DNA of 64,000 nucleotides, taken from positions 729,101 to 793,100 of the forward strand of contig CAUJGJ010000083.1 in assembly GCA_963170055.1 (NCBI GenBank), written 5' to 3'. Below the pieces are notes generated by a model, which was not told where the DNA came from, searched no databases, and saw only the letters and a list, made by a program, of their open reading frames with translations. The stretch comes from Halisarca cf. caerulea. Its lineage: Eukaryota; Porifera; Demospongiae; Chondrillida; Halisarcidae. This document shows positions 11,901 through 22,394 of the stretch, piece after piece; the stretch's first letter is position 1; every line of letters starts with the position of its first letter. Made by a program: the position numbers and the translations under genes.

Positions 11901-12486
11901 AATGTGTGTGTATTTTGATGCTAAAATATGCATCTTTGATCCATAGGTCAGACCTTGCTAGTCCTATTTCTAATGAGACTACGGTGACCAGCTCAAATCC
12001 ACTAACTCACATGTTGAACGGTGTTCAGTTTGTCTACACTGGAGAGACCAGCACCACTGTAACACTGTGGCAGGCTATAGCAGTTCTGAGAGCTCTCCTC
12101 TGCTGTATAGCTTTTCTGTTTATAACCTGGATCAAGAATCACGACAGACTGAAAGGTGTGTATACATATGTGTGTGTCCCTGTGTGTCCGTGTGTGTCCG
12201 TGTGTGTCCGTGTGTATCCGTGTGTGTCCGTGTGTGTCCGTGTGTGTGTGTGTGGTGTGTGTGTGTGTGTGTTGTGTGTGTGTGTGTGTGTGTGTTTCTA
12301 GTTGGGGTGGGTGTCTGGTTAGTACTCTCTTATCAGAGCTTATATAAGCCTGTTGCCAGCAGGTGGTGCTTTTAAAGGGATGAAAGCTGTGACTCTCAGT
12401 AGCTTTCAAGTAAAATCATATCTGTCAGCCTCAACCACTGGAAACATTAAATAATATGACTTGTGTATTTTTTGTTAGACTCTTAG
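2813..12486 (+). CDS. TMEM237: TMEM237 homologue, ciliary transition-zone membrane protein
   Basis: Eight exons, 2813-3749, 4935-5081, 5405-5526, 7282-7490, 8767-8843, 9173-9266, 11947-12155 and 12479-12486, join in phase to 1803 nt (600 aa). Residues 1-400 are hydrophilic and probably disordered, with Lys/Arg clusters near 53-64 and 143-154. Four membrane segments follow at about 408-432, 446-468, 496-518 and 572-592. The second ends at SVTDRID and the third runs into EKIHLYPTRPDLW, both family landmarks. TMEM237 is a tetraspan protein of the ciliary transition zone, where it helps build the gate with MKS-module proteins; it is a Joubert syndrome gene in man (408 aa). The extra length here is in the N-terminal region. 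The frame stays open upstream to 2651, but that stretch reads like 5' UTR and holds the X-box, so I start at 2813. The last exon adds only Asp-Ser-stop and is the least certain. Confidence 0.85.
3750..4934 (+). other. TMEM237 intron 1 with MITE
   Basis: The intron runs from GTATGT to CTGAAG. It holds a TACGTA-rich patch (3775-3910), a G-run near 3950 and, at about 4669-4878, a diverged AT-rich element. That element carries the phrases TGAATCAAGAACTTG and AAAATAAAGTCCT, and a second copy lies at about 46150-46350. No further exon is supported. Confidence 0.55.
5576..6505. mobile_element. Non-autonomous TIR element with G-run ends (TMEM237 intron 3)
   Basis: The element begins CATAGGCGTAGGAA followed by GGGGGG-rich DNA with an internal G/C foldback (5590-5652). 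It ends GCCCCCCCACTTC...TTCCTACGCCTATG, the inverse of the start. The interior has no coding frame. Similar G-run/C-run patches at 25565-25665 and 31300-31460 are probably relatives. Confidence 0.55.
6559..6634. repeat. (CT)n(GT)n compound microsatellite
   Basis: Eleven or so CT units pass directly into about 26 GT units within TMEM237 intron 3. The sequence continues with an AT-rich stretch to 7122 and a second GT tract at 7123-7164. Confidence 0.95.
7503..7562. repeat. (GT)n just after the TMEM237 exon 4 donor
   Basis: About 30 GT units start 12 bases after the splice donor at 7491. In the transcript this is a UG repeat at the 5' end of intron 4. Confidence 0.95.
7704..8313 (+). mobile_element. 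Truncated Tc1/mariner-like element with 46-bp TIRs
   Basis: The termini 7704-7749 and 8268-8313 are perfect inverted repeats of 46 bp starting CGGTACTTTTC. TA dinucleotides flank both ends (7702-7703 and 8314-8315), the target duplication of Tc1/mariner elements. Inside is only the start of a transposase; the DDE catalytic part is missing. The 610-bp size marks an internally deleted, non-autonomous copy. Identical TIRs suggest a fairly recent insertion into TMEM237 intron 4. Confidence 0.85.
7872..8039 (+). pseudogene. Tc1-like transposase N-terminal HTH fragment
   Basis: A 55-aa frame starting MVYSSYVKQRILLF reads as the first helix-turn-helix of a Tc1-type transposase: hydrophobic helix, then GKSFRKIAEDL and VVSKSGVALFFKKY. 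A TAA at 8037-8039 interrupts it, and the same frame reads on with PGSGLTGKKTAALL before the family match is lost. No DDE domain follows, so it cannot encode an active enzyme. Confidence 0.7.
8314..8766 (+). other. Rest of TMEM237 intron 4
   Basis: It holds a TACGTA-rich patch (8314-8460) and, at about 8600-8690, a repeat with the phrases TATTATGGAGTAC and AAAACATGGCCGCCAT. A sister copy of that repeat lies near 33920-33995. No coding exon is seen. Confidence 0.5.
8847..8958. repeat. (GT)n directly at the TMEM237 exon 5 donor
   Basis: The donor GTAAGT at 8844 runs straight into about 40 GT units, then a short break (AATACTG) and further GT units. Confidence 0.95.
9290..9545 (+). repeat. Pyrimidine-rich minisatellite (TMEM237 intron 6)
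   Basis: About 12 imperfect copies of a roughly 20-bp unit containing CTCCTTACACCTCTCCTGTA start 24 bases after the exon 6 donor. The copies differ by small insertions and substitutions, so the array is degenerate. Confidence 0.85.
9546..10924 (+). other. TMEM237 intron 6, first part
   Basis: This is AT-rich DNA without a supported exon. A 12-bp unit (GTGGGCTTCAAG) is repeated three times at 10736-10771. The hydrophobic frame following it looked exon-like, but its phase does not fit between the flanking exons. Confidence 0.4.
10925..11095. mobile_element. 171-bp palindromic MITE
   Basis: The perfect 22-bp terminal inverted repeats begin TACCGTATACTGGGAAAG (10925-10946 and 11074-11095). The outer TA may be the target duplication. 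The interior is AT-rich with inverted GCGAATGCTAGC-like words and no coding frame. Confidence 0.75.
11096..11946 (+). other. TMEM237 intron 6, last part
   Basis: A further foldback-like patch lies at about 11375-11520 (TTTTCGCGGG facing CCTGCGAAAA). A directly repeated phrase, TTCCATAAAATTGTGTTAAT, lies near 11697 and 11743. No exon is seen before the acceptor at 11946. Confidence 0.4.
12156..12478 (+). other. TMEM237 intron 7 with GT-rich start
   Basis: The donor GTGTGTATAC leads into CCGTGTGTGT repeats and (GT)n to about 12296. The acceptor is TTTTTTGTTAG. If this intron is retained, the frame continues about 49 codons into Cys-Val repeats before a stop near 12300. Confidence 0.5.
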
Positions 12487-12796
12487 CGGAGTGGTGGTCA
12501 TTGGCTGGTGCCCTAGATGCTATTGACCCGGATATTACCGAGTTTAGGGTTGGAAATCACTGTTGCTGTGAGTTAGGTGGATACGCCACCGCTCTTCAGC
12601 TGCAACCCAGCCCTCCCCATCTCGTGGGGGTTGCAACCTTACAGATGGGCAACCCCTGATTGCACGAGGGGGCCATCAGGGATGGTGGGGGTAGCTGGGC
12701 CCAAATCCAGTGGGTCTCTCCCTCACTGATATCTGGTGGCTCACCCCCATTGGGGCCACAATAGCCCGCACTGCAGGCTGTGGCATGCATTACAAG
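12474..12796 (+). repeat. Dispersed repeat, copy 1 (inverse copy at 60755-61110)
   Basis: The phrases TGGTCATTGGCTGG, GATTGCACGAGGGGGCCATC and CAGTGGGTCTCTC recur in the opposite orientation at 60755-61110. Similarity appears to begin at TTAGACTCTTA, so it covers the two last codons and stop of the TMEM237 model. GT-rich DNA follows at 12802-12852. Confidence 0.7.
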
Positions 12797-12899
12797 TTAC
12801 AAGTGTGTGTGTGTGTGTGTGCACGCGCGTGTGTGCGTGCGTGTGTGTGTGCATATACAGTATAAGTGCTTTTGTATACGTATATGCACACTAAAGGTT

Positions 12900-13830
12900 C
12901 TAATATAAATCTACTTTGACTGAATAGCTTTCAAACCATGATTTCCTGTAGTGATACTCAGTAATATACTACTATCACAAGTACATGTTATTGCTTATGC
13001 AATGTTGTTGCTCATAGCTGTGAATTAGTGTGTTCTGTGAATCAAGTGTGGATGCAGCCATCCTAATGTGGGTGTAACTATCTTTGTATGCTCCATCTTA
13101 AATAGCCTACCTTCCACCTTATGTACTGAAAGTTACAACTACTGTGAGTACCAATGAGTACCCACTAGACTGGTGGCTCATTGCCTTTCTAGTACAGGAT
13201 GTGCTAAAAACAAAGGTGTGAACACAGCATCAGTTTATTATGAAACGCTCAGCTACACTTGACATTGTTCAATTGGTTCTAAGCATCTGCTACATTCCTG
13301 TTCCAAATCTCTGCACCATGCACCACTGCACATATGTGCACACAACTACCCAAAGCCCACTATGGTGCAGCCATCCTTATCGTGAAACAATGGGCTTCTC
13401 ATTGATCCATCTCTATGCCTCTACCTCAGACTCACCCCCAGGATGATAATCATTTGCCTAGTTATACAGGAAGTGAGTGTAGGGGGTACCTCCCCTTAGT
13501 AGTACCCATGGTGACCTTTTGGTCTTGTGGTGGAAGGTGATTCAGAGAGGGGAAGTGGTGTGCATAAGGTTGCATTATTTAGGATCCCGGGGATTGACCA
13601 GTTGGGGAAGGTGGAGAGTAAGGGTAGGTGTTTACTACAGCCGTTTATATCCACCCATACAGCCTACCTGGCTTTGAGAGAAGAACAAGGGGAGAAGGAA
13701 ACTCATTAAACAGGAACATGTGTCTCTTCAAGTTGCAATTGCAAGATCTTAACATTCTCCTGGAATGCCTACATTACAAGCAGTATTGATTTCATGTATT
13801 CTTTTCAACATGTTTTTTGTCGACTGTGAT
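12900..13830 (+). repeat. Long dispersed repeat, copy 1
   Basis: A block of about 900 bp shared with 15180-16370 and 25880-26520. Landmarks are TTGCTTATGCAAT, GTGAATTAGTGTGTTCTGTG, TACCCATGGTGACCTTT, AGAGAAGAACAAGG and GATCTTAACA.CTCCTGG. No coding frame is conserved between copies. Two copies bracket orphan SRCR exon A and one follows gene B, which fits segmental duplication with the receptor genes. Confidence 0.75.
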
Positions 13831-14215
13831 AACATCATAATATGGAACACATGCGTGCATCCCATGCAGTCAAAACATGCATGCAGTTCTCCGCAAATGT
13901 ATGTGCATGCATATGGATCAGTGAGAATGTTGAAAATCACTTGCATGACACATGCATTAAACTAAATATGCTATGCAGGTACGTATGTTATGGCAGAATC
14001 AAAGCCATGCAATGTGCATGCATGGGAGTTCTATGGTTTTAGCTGCATGCAGAAACCCAGGAGAGTTACTGCATGAACAGCGATGAGGCCTTGTACGGCA
14101 TTGATGGCTGCTGGAATCTGCATGCATATATGCATGCAGCCACCAGCTGGCTGCATATGATCTATTGCTTGTTTTGACCTCTTATAGTTCTTGGTGTATA
14201 TATAGGCTCTGAGCT
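13831..14215. other. Spacer before orphan SRCR exon A
   Basis: The spacer is rich in GCATGCAT palindromes. I looked here for SRCR exons 1-3 belonging to the exon at 14723 and found none. Confidence 0.45.
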
Positions 14216-14530
14216 GTGCGTGTGTGTGTGTGCAGTGTGTGTGTGTGTGTCTGTGTGTGTATGTGTATGTGTGTGTGCACGTGAGTGTGTACGTAGCATT
14301 CCTATGTGTGTGTATGTGTGCACATATGTGTGCGTGTGCATGCGTACGTGCGTGCATGTGTGCGTGCGTGTGTGCGTGTGTGTGTGCCTGCGTGTGTGCC
14401 TGCCTGCCTGTGTGCGTGCGTGTGTGTGTGCATGCGTGCGTGTGTGCATGTGTGCGTGTGTGCGTGTATACTGTAATGTGTGTATGCATTATCTAGTATC
14501 TCTATGGTATTATATGTATTTTTAATGATA

Positions 14531-14587
<57 letters not shown>

Positions 14588-14596
14588 TGTGTGTGT

Positions 14597-14651
<55 letters not shown>

Positions 14652-14673
14652 TGTGTACGTGTGTACGTGTGTT
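14216..14673. repeat. GT-rich microsatellite block
   Basis: Imperfect GT/GCGT repeats (14216-14465) are followed by near-pure (GT)n (14534-14650). The block corresponds in place to the GT tracts of intron 3 in SRCR genes B and C. Confidence 0.9.
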
Positions 14674-14722
14674 GTGTACACTAACGTAGCCTTCTGTTTC
14701 TGACCTTGTCTGATCTCTTCAG

Positions 14723-14871
14723 CTCTTACTCCTGGTCAAGCAGCTGGTATTGGTATAGGTGTCCTCCTCCTCTGTCTCCTCCTCTTCTGCATCCCCATCC
14801 TCATCTGCTGCTGTTGCTGCTGTGGACTGTGTGCCTGTGCAACAGCTGAAAATGGCTACAAGCAAATGTAG
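14723..14871 (+). pseudogene. Orphan last exon of an SRCR membrane protein (copy A)
   Basis: The acceptor TCTCTTCAG and the 149-nt exon match exon 4 of SRCR genes B and C. The exon encodes LTPGQAAGIGIGV, a membrane helix, CCCCCCGLCACA and a tail ending NGYKQM-stop. The preceding 45 bp also match intron 3 of gene B. No signal-peptide or SRCR exon is found between the end of TMEM237 and this exon, so it is a partial duplicate rather than a full gene. The frame is intact, so it could still act as a donor for gene conversion or be spliced to unknown upstream exons. Confidence 0.7.
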
Positions 14872-15179
14872 TTGGAGGAAGATGTTGGTTGCCATGCACG
14901 ACCTCATGCCTGACTACTTCATGCACACTTTGCAAGACATGCATGGCTGTATTTATTAGTGTAGAAGGTTCCATTTACAGTGGAACCTCTTGTATGTAAC
15001 AAAACTCCCTCAATTGTGCATGGAAACCTCTCTATAGCACACAGTCACTGTATTGATAGATCCCAGTAGATTGTTATGCAGGCAATATATAACCTCTGAA
15101 CAGTGGAAGCCTCTGTATATTACTAAACTTATGTATTGGTTTCATTTGGACTTCCGGTGTGTAAAGCTGAAGACATGCC

Positions 15180-16370
15180 TAATCTACTTTAGTCTAAATA
15201 GCTTTCCAACCACAATTTCCTGTTACAGTAGTAATAAATGCTCATGCAATATACTACTGCTATCACAAGTACACATTGCTTATGCAATATTGTCGCTCAC
15301 AGCTGTGAATTAGTGTGTTCTGTGAATGAAGAGCAGCCATCCTAAATGGAATTTAACACAGTTGAATGGAGTTAATGCCTGTATCTGTAGCCCGTGGTGC
15401 TTGTCCTAGCTGGGTAGAAGCTGGTGGCAGGACCAGCATGAGAGTGCACATGCGCAGTTGAAGATACGCGTACAGCGCAGGACTGTGTCGGGGATCATGA
15501 TTGCGGGAATAAAGCCCCCTTTGCTTGGTTGTATCTGCTGATTTTTTTTCTTTTTCTCCACCTTTTGGCGGGAAAGGGGTGGGGGTAGGTGTTGACCCCC
15601 AGGTGCAAAGTAGGAATTATGTATGCAGCTTCATGTCAAGGGGAAGCTACTGTGAACTCTGACACCGGATGTCAGGAAATAAATTAACGGGGTAGGCTGC
15701 AAAGCACCTGGGGGGGTGGCCCTGCACCCCCACCCCACCTTAAGTCCGAGACAGGGGTTCACTAATTAAGTGATCACCCTGGTAGAGAACTATATACTAT
15801 TAGGTTAGAGTATGACATTGTAAATTGTTAGGGAATATATAATATTAAGGTAGGTTGACCCATCTTATAAGGGCGGAAGATGCAAGGCATTAATGTGGGT
15901 GTAGCTATCCTTGTATGCTCAATCATATAGCTAGCTAGCCTACCTTCCACCTCATGTCCTAAAGGTTAACTATTTCCAAACTGCTGTGAGGATCAATGAG
16001 AACCCAGGTAGACTGGTGAGTCCTCATTGTCTTCTGTTACATGCAGGATGTGAGTATGGGGGTACCTCCCCTTAGAGGTACCCATGGTGACCTTTGGGTC
16101 ACTTAGTGGAAGGTGACTAGAGAGAGGAAGTGGTGTGTATAAGGTTGCATTCCACCGGATTTGGGGTTTAACCACTGGAGGAGGTGGTGAGGAAGGGTAG
16201 TTGTTTACTATACAACTGTTTGTATCCACCCATGCAGCCTACCTGGCTTTGAGAGAAGAACAAGGGAGAAGGAAACTCATTTGCCAGAACATGTGTCTCT
16301 TGCAAGATCTTTACACTCTCCTGGCCCAGAAATGTCTACATGACAAGAAATATTGATTCAATGTGTATGC
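15180..16370 (+). repeat. Long dispersed repeat, copy 2, with a 540-bp insertion
   Basis: This copy has the same landmarks as the repeat at 12900-13830. Between about 15343 and 15890 it contains DNA absent from copies 1 and 3, including G-runs and the phrases GGTAGGTGTTGACCCCCAGG and CATGCGCAGTTGAAG. That insert is probably a separate element that landed in the repeat. Confidence 0.7.
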
Positions 16371-16594
16371 TTTGTGTTAAATATGTTTTTAGTCGACTGT
16401 ACTAACAAATATATATAATGCACCAATAGTAACTGCTTAAGTGTATGAGAGGCTTCTAAATAAATTATTTTAAAACACACATGCAGTATATACTCAAAGC
16501 ATGTGTATTGTGTTGTTCTCCACATGATGCTGTTTGAAACACTATATTAATTTATGTAAATCGTTAAAATATTTTTATGAGAAGCATGCAGCCA

Positions 16595-17176
<582 letters not shown>

Positions 17177-17812
17177 ATATGTATAACACTATTATAGATC
17201 TAGAATGATAACTCTATGTTCAATCAATCATGCAATCAAAGAATTAGCCACGTACATGCACCATGGCATCAGGGCAAAACCGCCCTATAAACATGCTAAT
17301 ACAACAACACACACAGCACGTCACCCACATGCAAATGTACATTAATAGAGTCAAAGTTAAAAGATCTGAGAAGCATGCAATAATCAATAATCTATAACTT
17401 AATTGGAAAATTCATTGAAATCGGCTGGCCCACATCTTCATGATACCTTTTATGGTTGAAGAAATGTTGGCAGGCTTTGTCCAGCATCAATGTCACACTA
17501 CCTTCATTGCTCCTCTCCCCATTGCTCCCAACTACACCCCCCAAGGATTGCATAAGATATTGGCGTTCAGTGCCATATGCGTTACACAATGTTGTATGTA
17601 TCTTGAATATCCATGCATCATGATTAATATGTGCTCTTCTTTTTTATAATATTTAAAAGAATTTCTTTTATAAAGAACAAATTCTTGTGGATTTCTTGGT
17701 TCTATATATCAGGCCTGGAGTCGACTGTTTATAATATGACTCTACCATGCATGTGCATGTATTACGTCACACTACGTCTGCCCAGGAATATTTGCGAATT
17801 ATTGTCTCAAGT
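17177..17812. other. Upstream region of SRCR gene B
   Basis: No exon is seen. A TATA-like TTTATAATATGA lies near 17729, about 85 bp before the ATG of gene B. Confidence 0.35.
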
Positions 17813-20631
17813 ATGAAGACAGTGGCTTTTATCGTTGTGTTAACTGCCTGTTTGTTGGGTAAGGGAAATACTTGACAATTTCTCTTTTTTTCCTGAGGTG
17901 AACACGGAATTTTCCCTATTTTTTAGATTTTTCCCATGGCCAAGATATTGTTAACAGCATCGCCTTGGCTGATGGTTCAGCGAGCGAAGGACGCCTCAAC
18001 GTCAACGTTGGCTTCATCTTGAACAGCACTACCTTCAACACCCCCGTCTGCGGCGCGGTAGACGTCCTTACCGCCACTCTAATATGTCAGAACCTGGGTT
18101 ACCTCTACACCTCTCAGTACAGCACGGTCGACGTAATGGGGTACGTGTATATCCCTCTGTACATGCCTTATATGATAATTTTATACTAACCGGTTGTCTG
18201 ATTGATACAATATATAGATACTCGGTCGAATATCTAATGATAGTAAGATGTTAATATCCAATTCCGACCATGCACTCTGGAATTGATGGGGTGTCTTCCT
18301 GATAACAACCCATAGTTTCTGAAGTGATGTGTAAGTATGATACTGTAAAACTTGCTTGGTGTATGACTTGAAGGAGAGCATATCAGAGGACTTGCTGCCT
18401 GGATAGTCTGGCGTAGCTCAGAGCCAATCTTGCATTGCCATTTTGGGGATTGGGGAGTACGTAGGGTCTGGCTATTTGAGACTACTGCCTGGAGTTGTTG
18501 GTGTGCTGCGCTGTACAGAGTAAATTCCCCTTGGAGTGCCTATTGTATTTGCTATGGTTAAGTTGTCTAGCCATTAATTTGCTACTACTGAACTGACAAT
18601 TCACCCAGGTAGCCCTGAGGAGGAATTATGCGTGTAGCTTGTGGTTGACTAACATTGGTCACTTCAATTATCCCACTTTTCCCATTTGTACCATATATGG
18701 AAGTACATAGTAGGTACATATGTATGTACACACATGCATGCGTACATGTACACGAGATAGAGAGAGAGACTAGTAGTAGTGTGTATGTTCAGTCCAGGGA
18801 TACGTGTGTAGTGAATTTACTTACACTCAAGTTTGATATTCTATAGTCTCAGCATGGTCTTAGATAGACAGTTCTTTCCTCTGTTCATTTAACTTTTGGT
18901 CAATTTAGAAGAATTTTTAATGTCAAAAAGGATTGGCTACACAGAACTATGATATTCTATCCATAGAGAGTGCAGTACAAGAATTTTTTTGGTAGAGTGT
19001 GGAGTATCAGTGGTGTGGTCACTATGTCAGACCGTGGGACTGTAACAGTTGTGTGTACGTATGTATTGTATCACTAATGGCACATTGGCAGTGTGGACTG
19101 CCCAGTAACATTCATAGCCTGGTACCGAATGTTTGATGATGCAAGACATTGATCATCAACAGTTGTCCGTATGTCCTACGCGTATAGCCCATTTCACATG
19201 CTCTGAAGTAGAGTGCATTCCAGCCATCTTGTAACAAAGACCGTCTCAGAATTCCAATTCATCTTTTGGTTGGAAAAATGCCCTAGTCTAGCTTAATTGG
19301 TTCCCTGAGTGATGTTTTACAATGCTGGTCCCTTCTTCAAACTTCGTAGTGTTTATGTATGTACCATACTACATAGCAGGAGTGTCTATAGTGAAGCCTC
19401 AGTAATCCAACACCTCTGTAAATTGCCATTCTCTCCAATCTAACCATCCTATGAAGTACAGTCACCACATTAAAGTATACTAAAAATCATTTCATAATCC
19501 AACAACCTTTGCAATCTGAAATTTTTTGTTGCCCACAGAGTGTTAGATTATAGAGGCTCCACTGTATTAATTGTAGGGTTCTACTCTTCTCCTTCATAAG
19601 GGCCATTTACGTACTTCACAATTCCTACAAATGCCTTATTGTCTGCTGTATTTAGCAATTCAATTTGCCTTGTTACAATACTCTTAGGAGCAGAGCATGT
19701 TTTGGCAATCTTAACTTCCTCATTAAAACATAAGGCAATGCTGTTGTGTAGTGCATGTTACTGTACCAGTAGCTGTTGGTTAGCATTGAGTTGGTTTGTG
19801 TATCAGCTTATGTGGACTGACCATAGAATAGCCTGTTTATGTAGCTAAAGATGGCGGTTGTCAAAAACAATGAAACATCTTAGTGAGTTTCAAGCACTTT
19901 TCCTCAAATATTATATATAATTTATACAACATACCACATGATGTAATCAATATAAAGGCAAAGTTTCCAATCCCTACCTTTTCTATTATCTATGAATCAC
20001 ACTTACAAACGCATCAGTGGCATACATTATTGCTCGTTTTCATTCTGCCCAATTTCAAAGCCTTCACACAAGTGTGGCAAAACACAACGCCTTCATCTTC
20101 ATTGTAAATGTAGTGTACAAACAGCCAGCTATATCAGAACATAAAACGGATTTCAATTTCTCAAAGCTTTTCTTAGGGAAAGAAAATTTTTCTCGGGATA
20201 AGGATTGTCAGGGAGACTAGGAAGTGATCCTTTACTCTTGGCAGCCATTGTAATGACAATATAAAATTGTGTATAAATTATAGCATTAAAATAGCCATAT
20301 TACTGTATATTATAGTGTACCATAGATACTAGAAAAGCTATGTGAAAGGATAAAATGGCTGCCTTATCGCCAAAAACATGACGGAAGGATGAGAGAGTCT
20401 TTTGCAGTGAAGATTTGCACAAGTTACTTGGATGACCGATTATATGGCTTCATGAACACCTAATTAAAATATGGAAGCAAATGCTGTTGTGCGCTCATTA
20501 TTTCTAGCAAGTAAAAATGCTTTAATGAAAAAATTACTTACCTGGCCTGAAAAGTGGTCCGGCAGAAATCTTACCAACCAGACCACTGGCTATGGCTCTG
20601 CGTGTGCATGTATGTTTGTATGTGTGCATAG

Positions 20632-20705
<74 letters not shown>

Positions 20706-22349
20706 CGCATGTGGGACATGTCCAGATTTGTTATGATAGTGCTGCTCAGTTTGTATAGGGGTGAAACGTTATCTTTCGACGCCTATAAGTTATTACTCAC
20801 ACTTTTATCTCTTGATTCGGGTGGATATTCGGGCGTATATGAAAGCAAATCCGCGTTAAATGACGTTTTCTGTCGTTACCGTTGCTCTTTCACATGCTGG
20901 CATGTGACCTAACTGGATGTTCTTCAAAATTTTAGTTTTCGGCTGGACGCTACGCGAGGAAACAAGCTAGAGACAGTTTCTTGGTGCCAACATTGAGCTA
21001 TTCGTAGTTTGCAACTTTTCCATGTGGGTGCAAGAGAAGCGTTGTTCCTGTCCCGAGTTATAGGAGCTAGAATTTTGCCCTTTGATGGCGAATTTTGATG
21101 ATCTCGGCTTGGGAGAGGAATGGTGTTGGCACCCGCATGGAAAAGTTAGTAAATGTTTTGCTATAGCGATTTATGTGAATAAATAGTCTTGAAAGCATTC
21201 CACCAGGTAGCGCCCGAAGAGTTTCGTTTTTGAGTAGGGGTTAGGAAAGCCTTACAAACTTCTTCGCAATTGAAGTAAGCCTTTTAAAAGGCTAATTGTC
21301 GAAATGTTTACATGTCTACCTATGTATTAAGCCATCGTTTGACGCTCTAAAGCTTCTGCAAGTCGAGAAACGCAGGTAGGTTATGTGCACATTGAGCAGC
21401 TGAGGGGTGTTTCTGTGGCTTCACACAATGTTATCAATTAGCATCTCATTAACTCAAAGTGGCCAGGTGCAGTTTGCGTGACTATTCAGGATGCTTTTTG
21501 ATTATCTAGCAAGTCAAGTAGAATTTATGCGCATACAAGTCTCAGACGTCTCCAGTTCTTCATTTATTCGAATGGTTTTTGCTATTTTGTTCAAATTCGC
21601 TCTAATTCGCTTCGAATTCGACCAAAGCTTTTGCGTACAAAATTCCGTATACTTTAACAACTATACGTTTACGAGTATTAGTCACCTGACGATCGTGTGA
21701 TTGCAAGTAGAAGAAGAGTGTTTTGGTCTACCAATTTTCTTTCCGAAACGCGGAGTTGTAAATGGCACTCTAGAGCTTTGAAAGTTTGTACGCTTGTTAA
21801 CAAAGTGTAAGTCCAACTTTTCACCATGGTGGATTTTGATAGCTGCTACCTTTCGTTTTATGTGCACGTGTTTGTAATTTTATCCTCTTCGAAAACTATG
21901 AAAACCTGTATATCTCAGGAACAAAGTAGAATTTCAAAATCCACCACGGTGAAAAGTTAGATACTAATCCTAGGAACCTCTCCAGATAGATATCATATCA
22001 CTTAACCGTCATTTAGAACTCTGTGTTTTTCACTAAAGGTTTTTTATATGGGTTGAGCAATCTTCATTTTTCTCTTTTGAACGATGAGAGATTAACAATC
22101 AAATTAAACAAAGGAAAAGTAAATTGCAAATACTGCTGTAGCATTCTATGTATTCGGTTTTGTTGCTTATGCATCGTGTGATGAGAAAATTGGGGGGTGT
22201 TTGTGACCGACTTTGCCGACCGCCATTTTGTTTTAAGTGCAAAATGCACATAACTTATCTGCGAATGAAGCTATAAAAAGACCGAAATTTTCACACCTCC
22301 GAATTAGCGTGGACATGTCCCACATGTGGCATGTGTGTGTGTGCATGTG

Positions 22350-22394
<45 letters not shown>

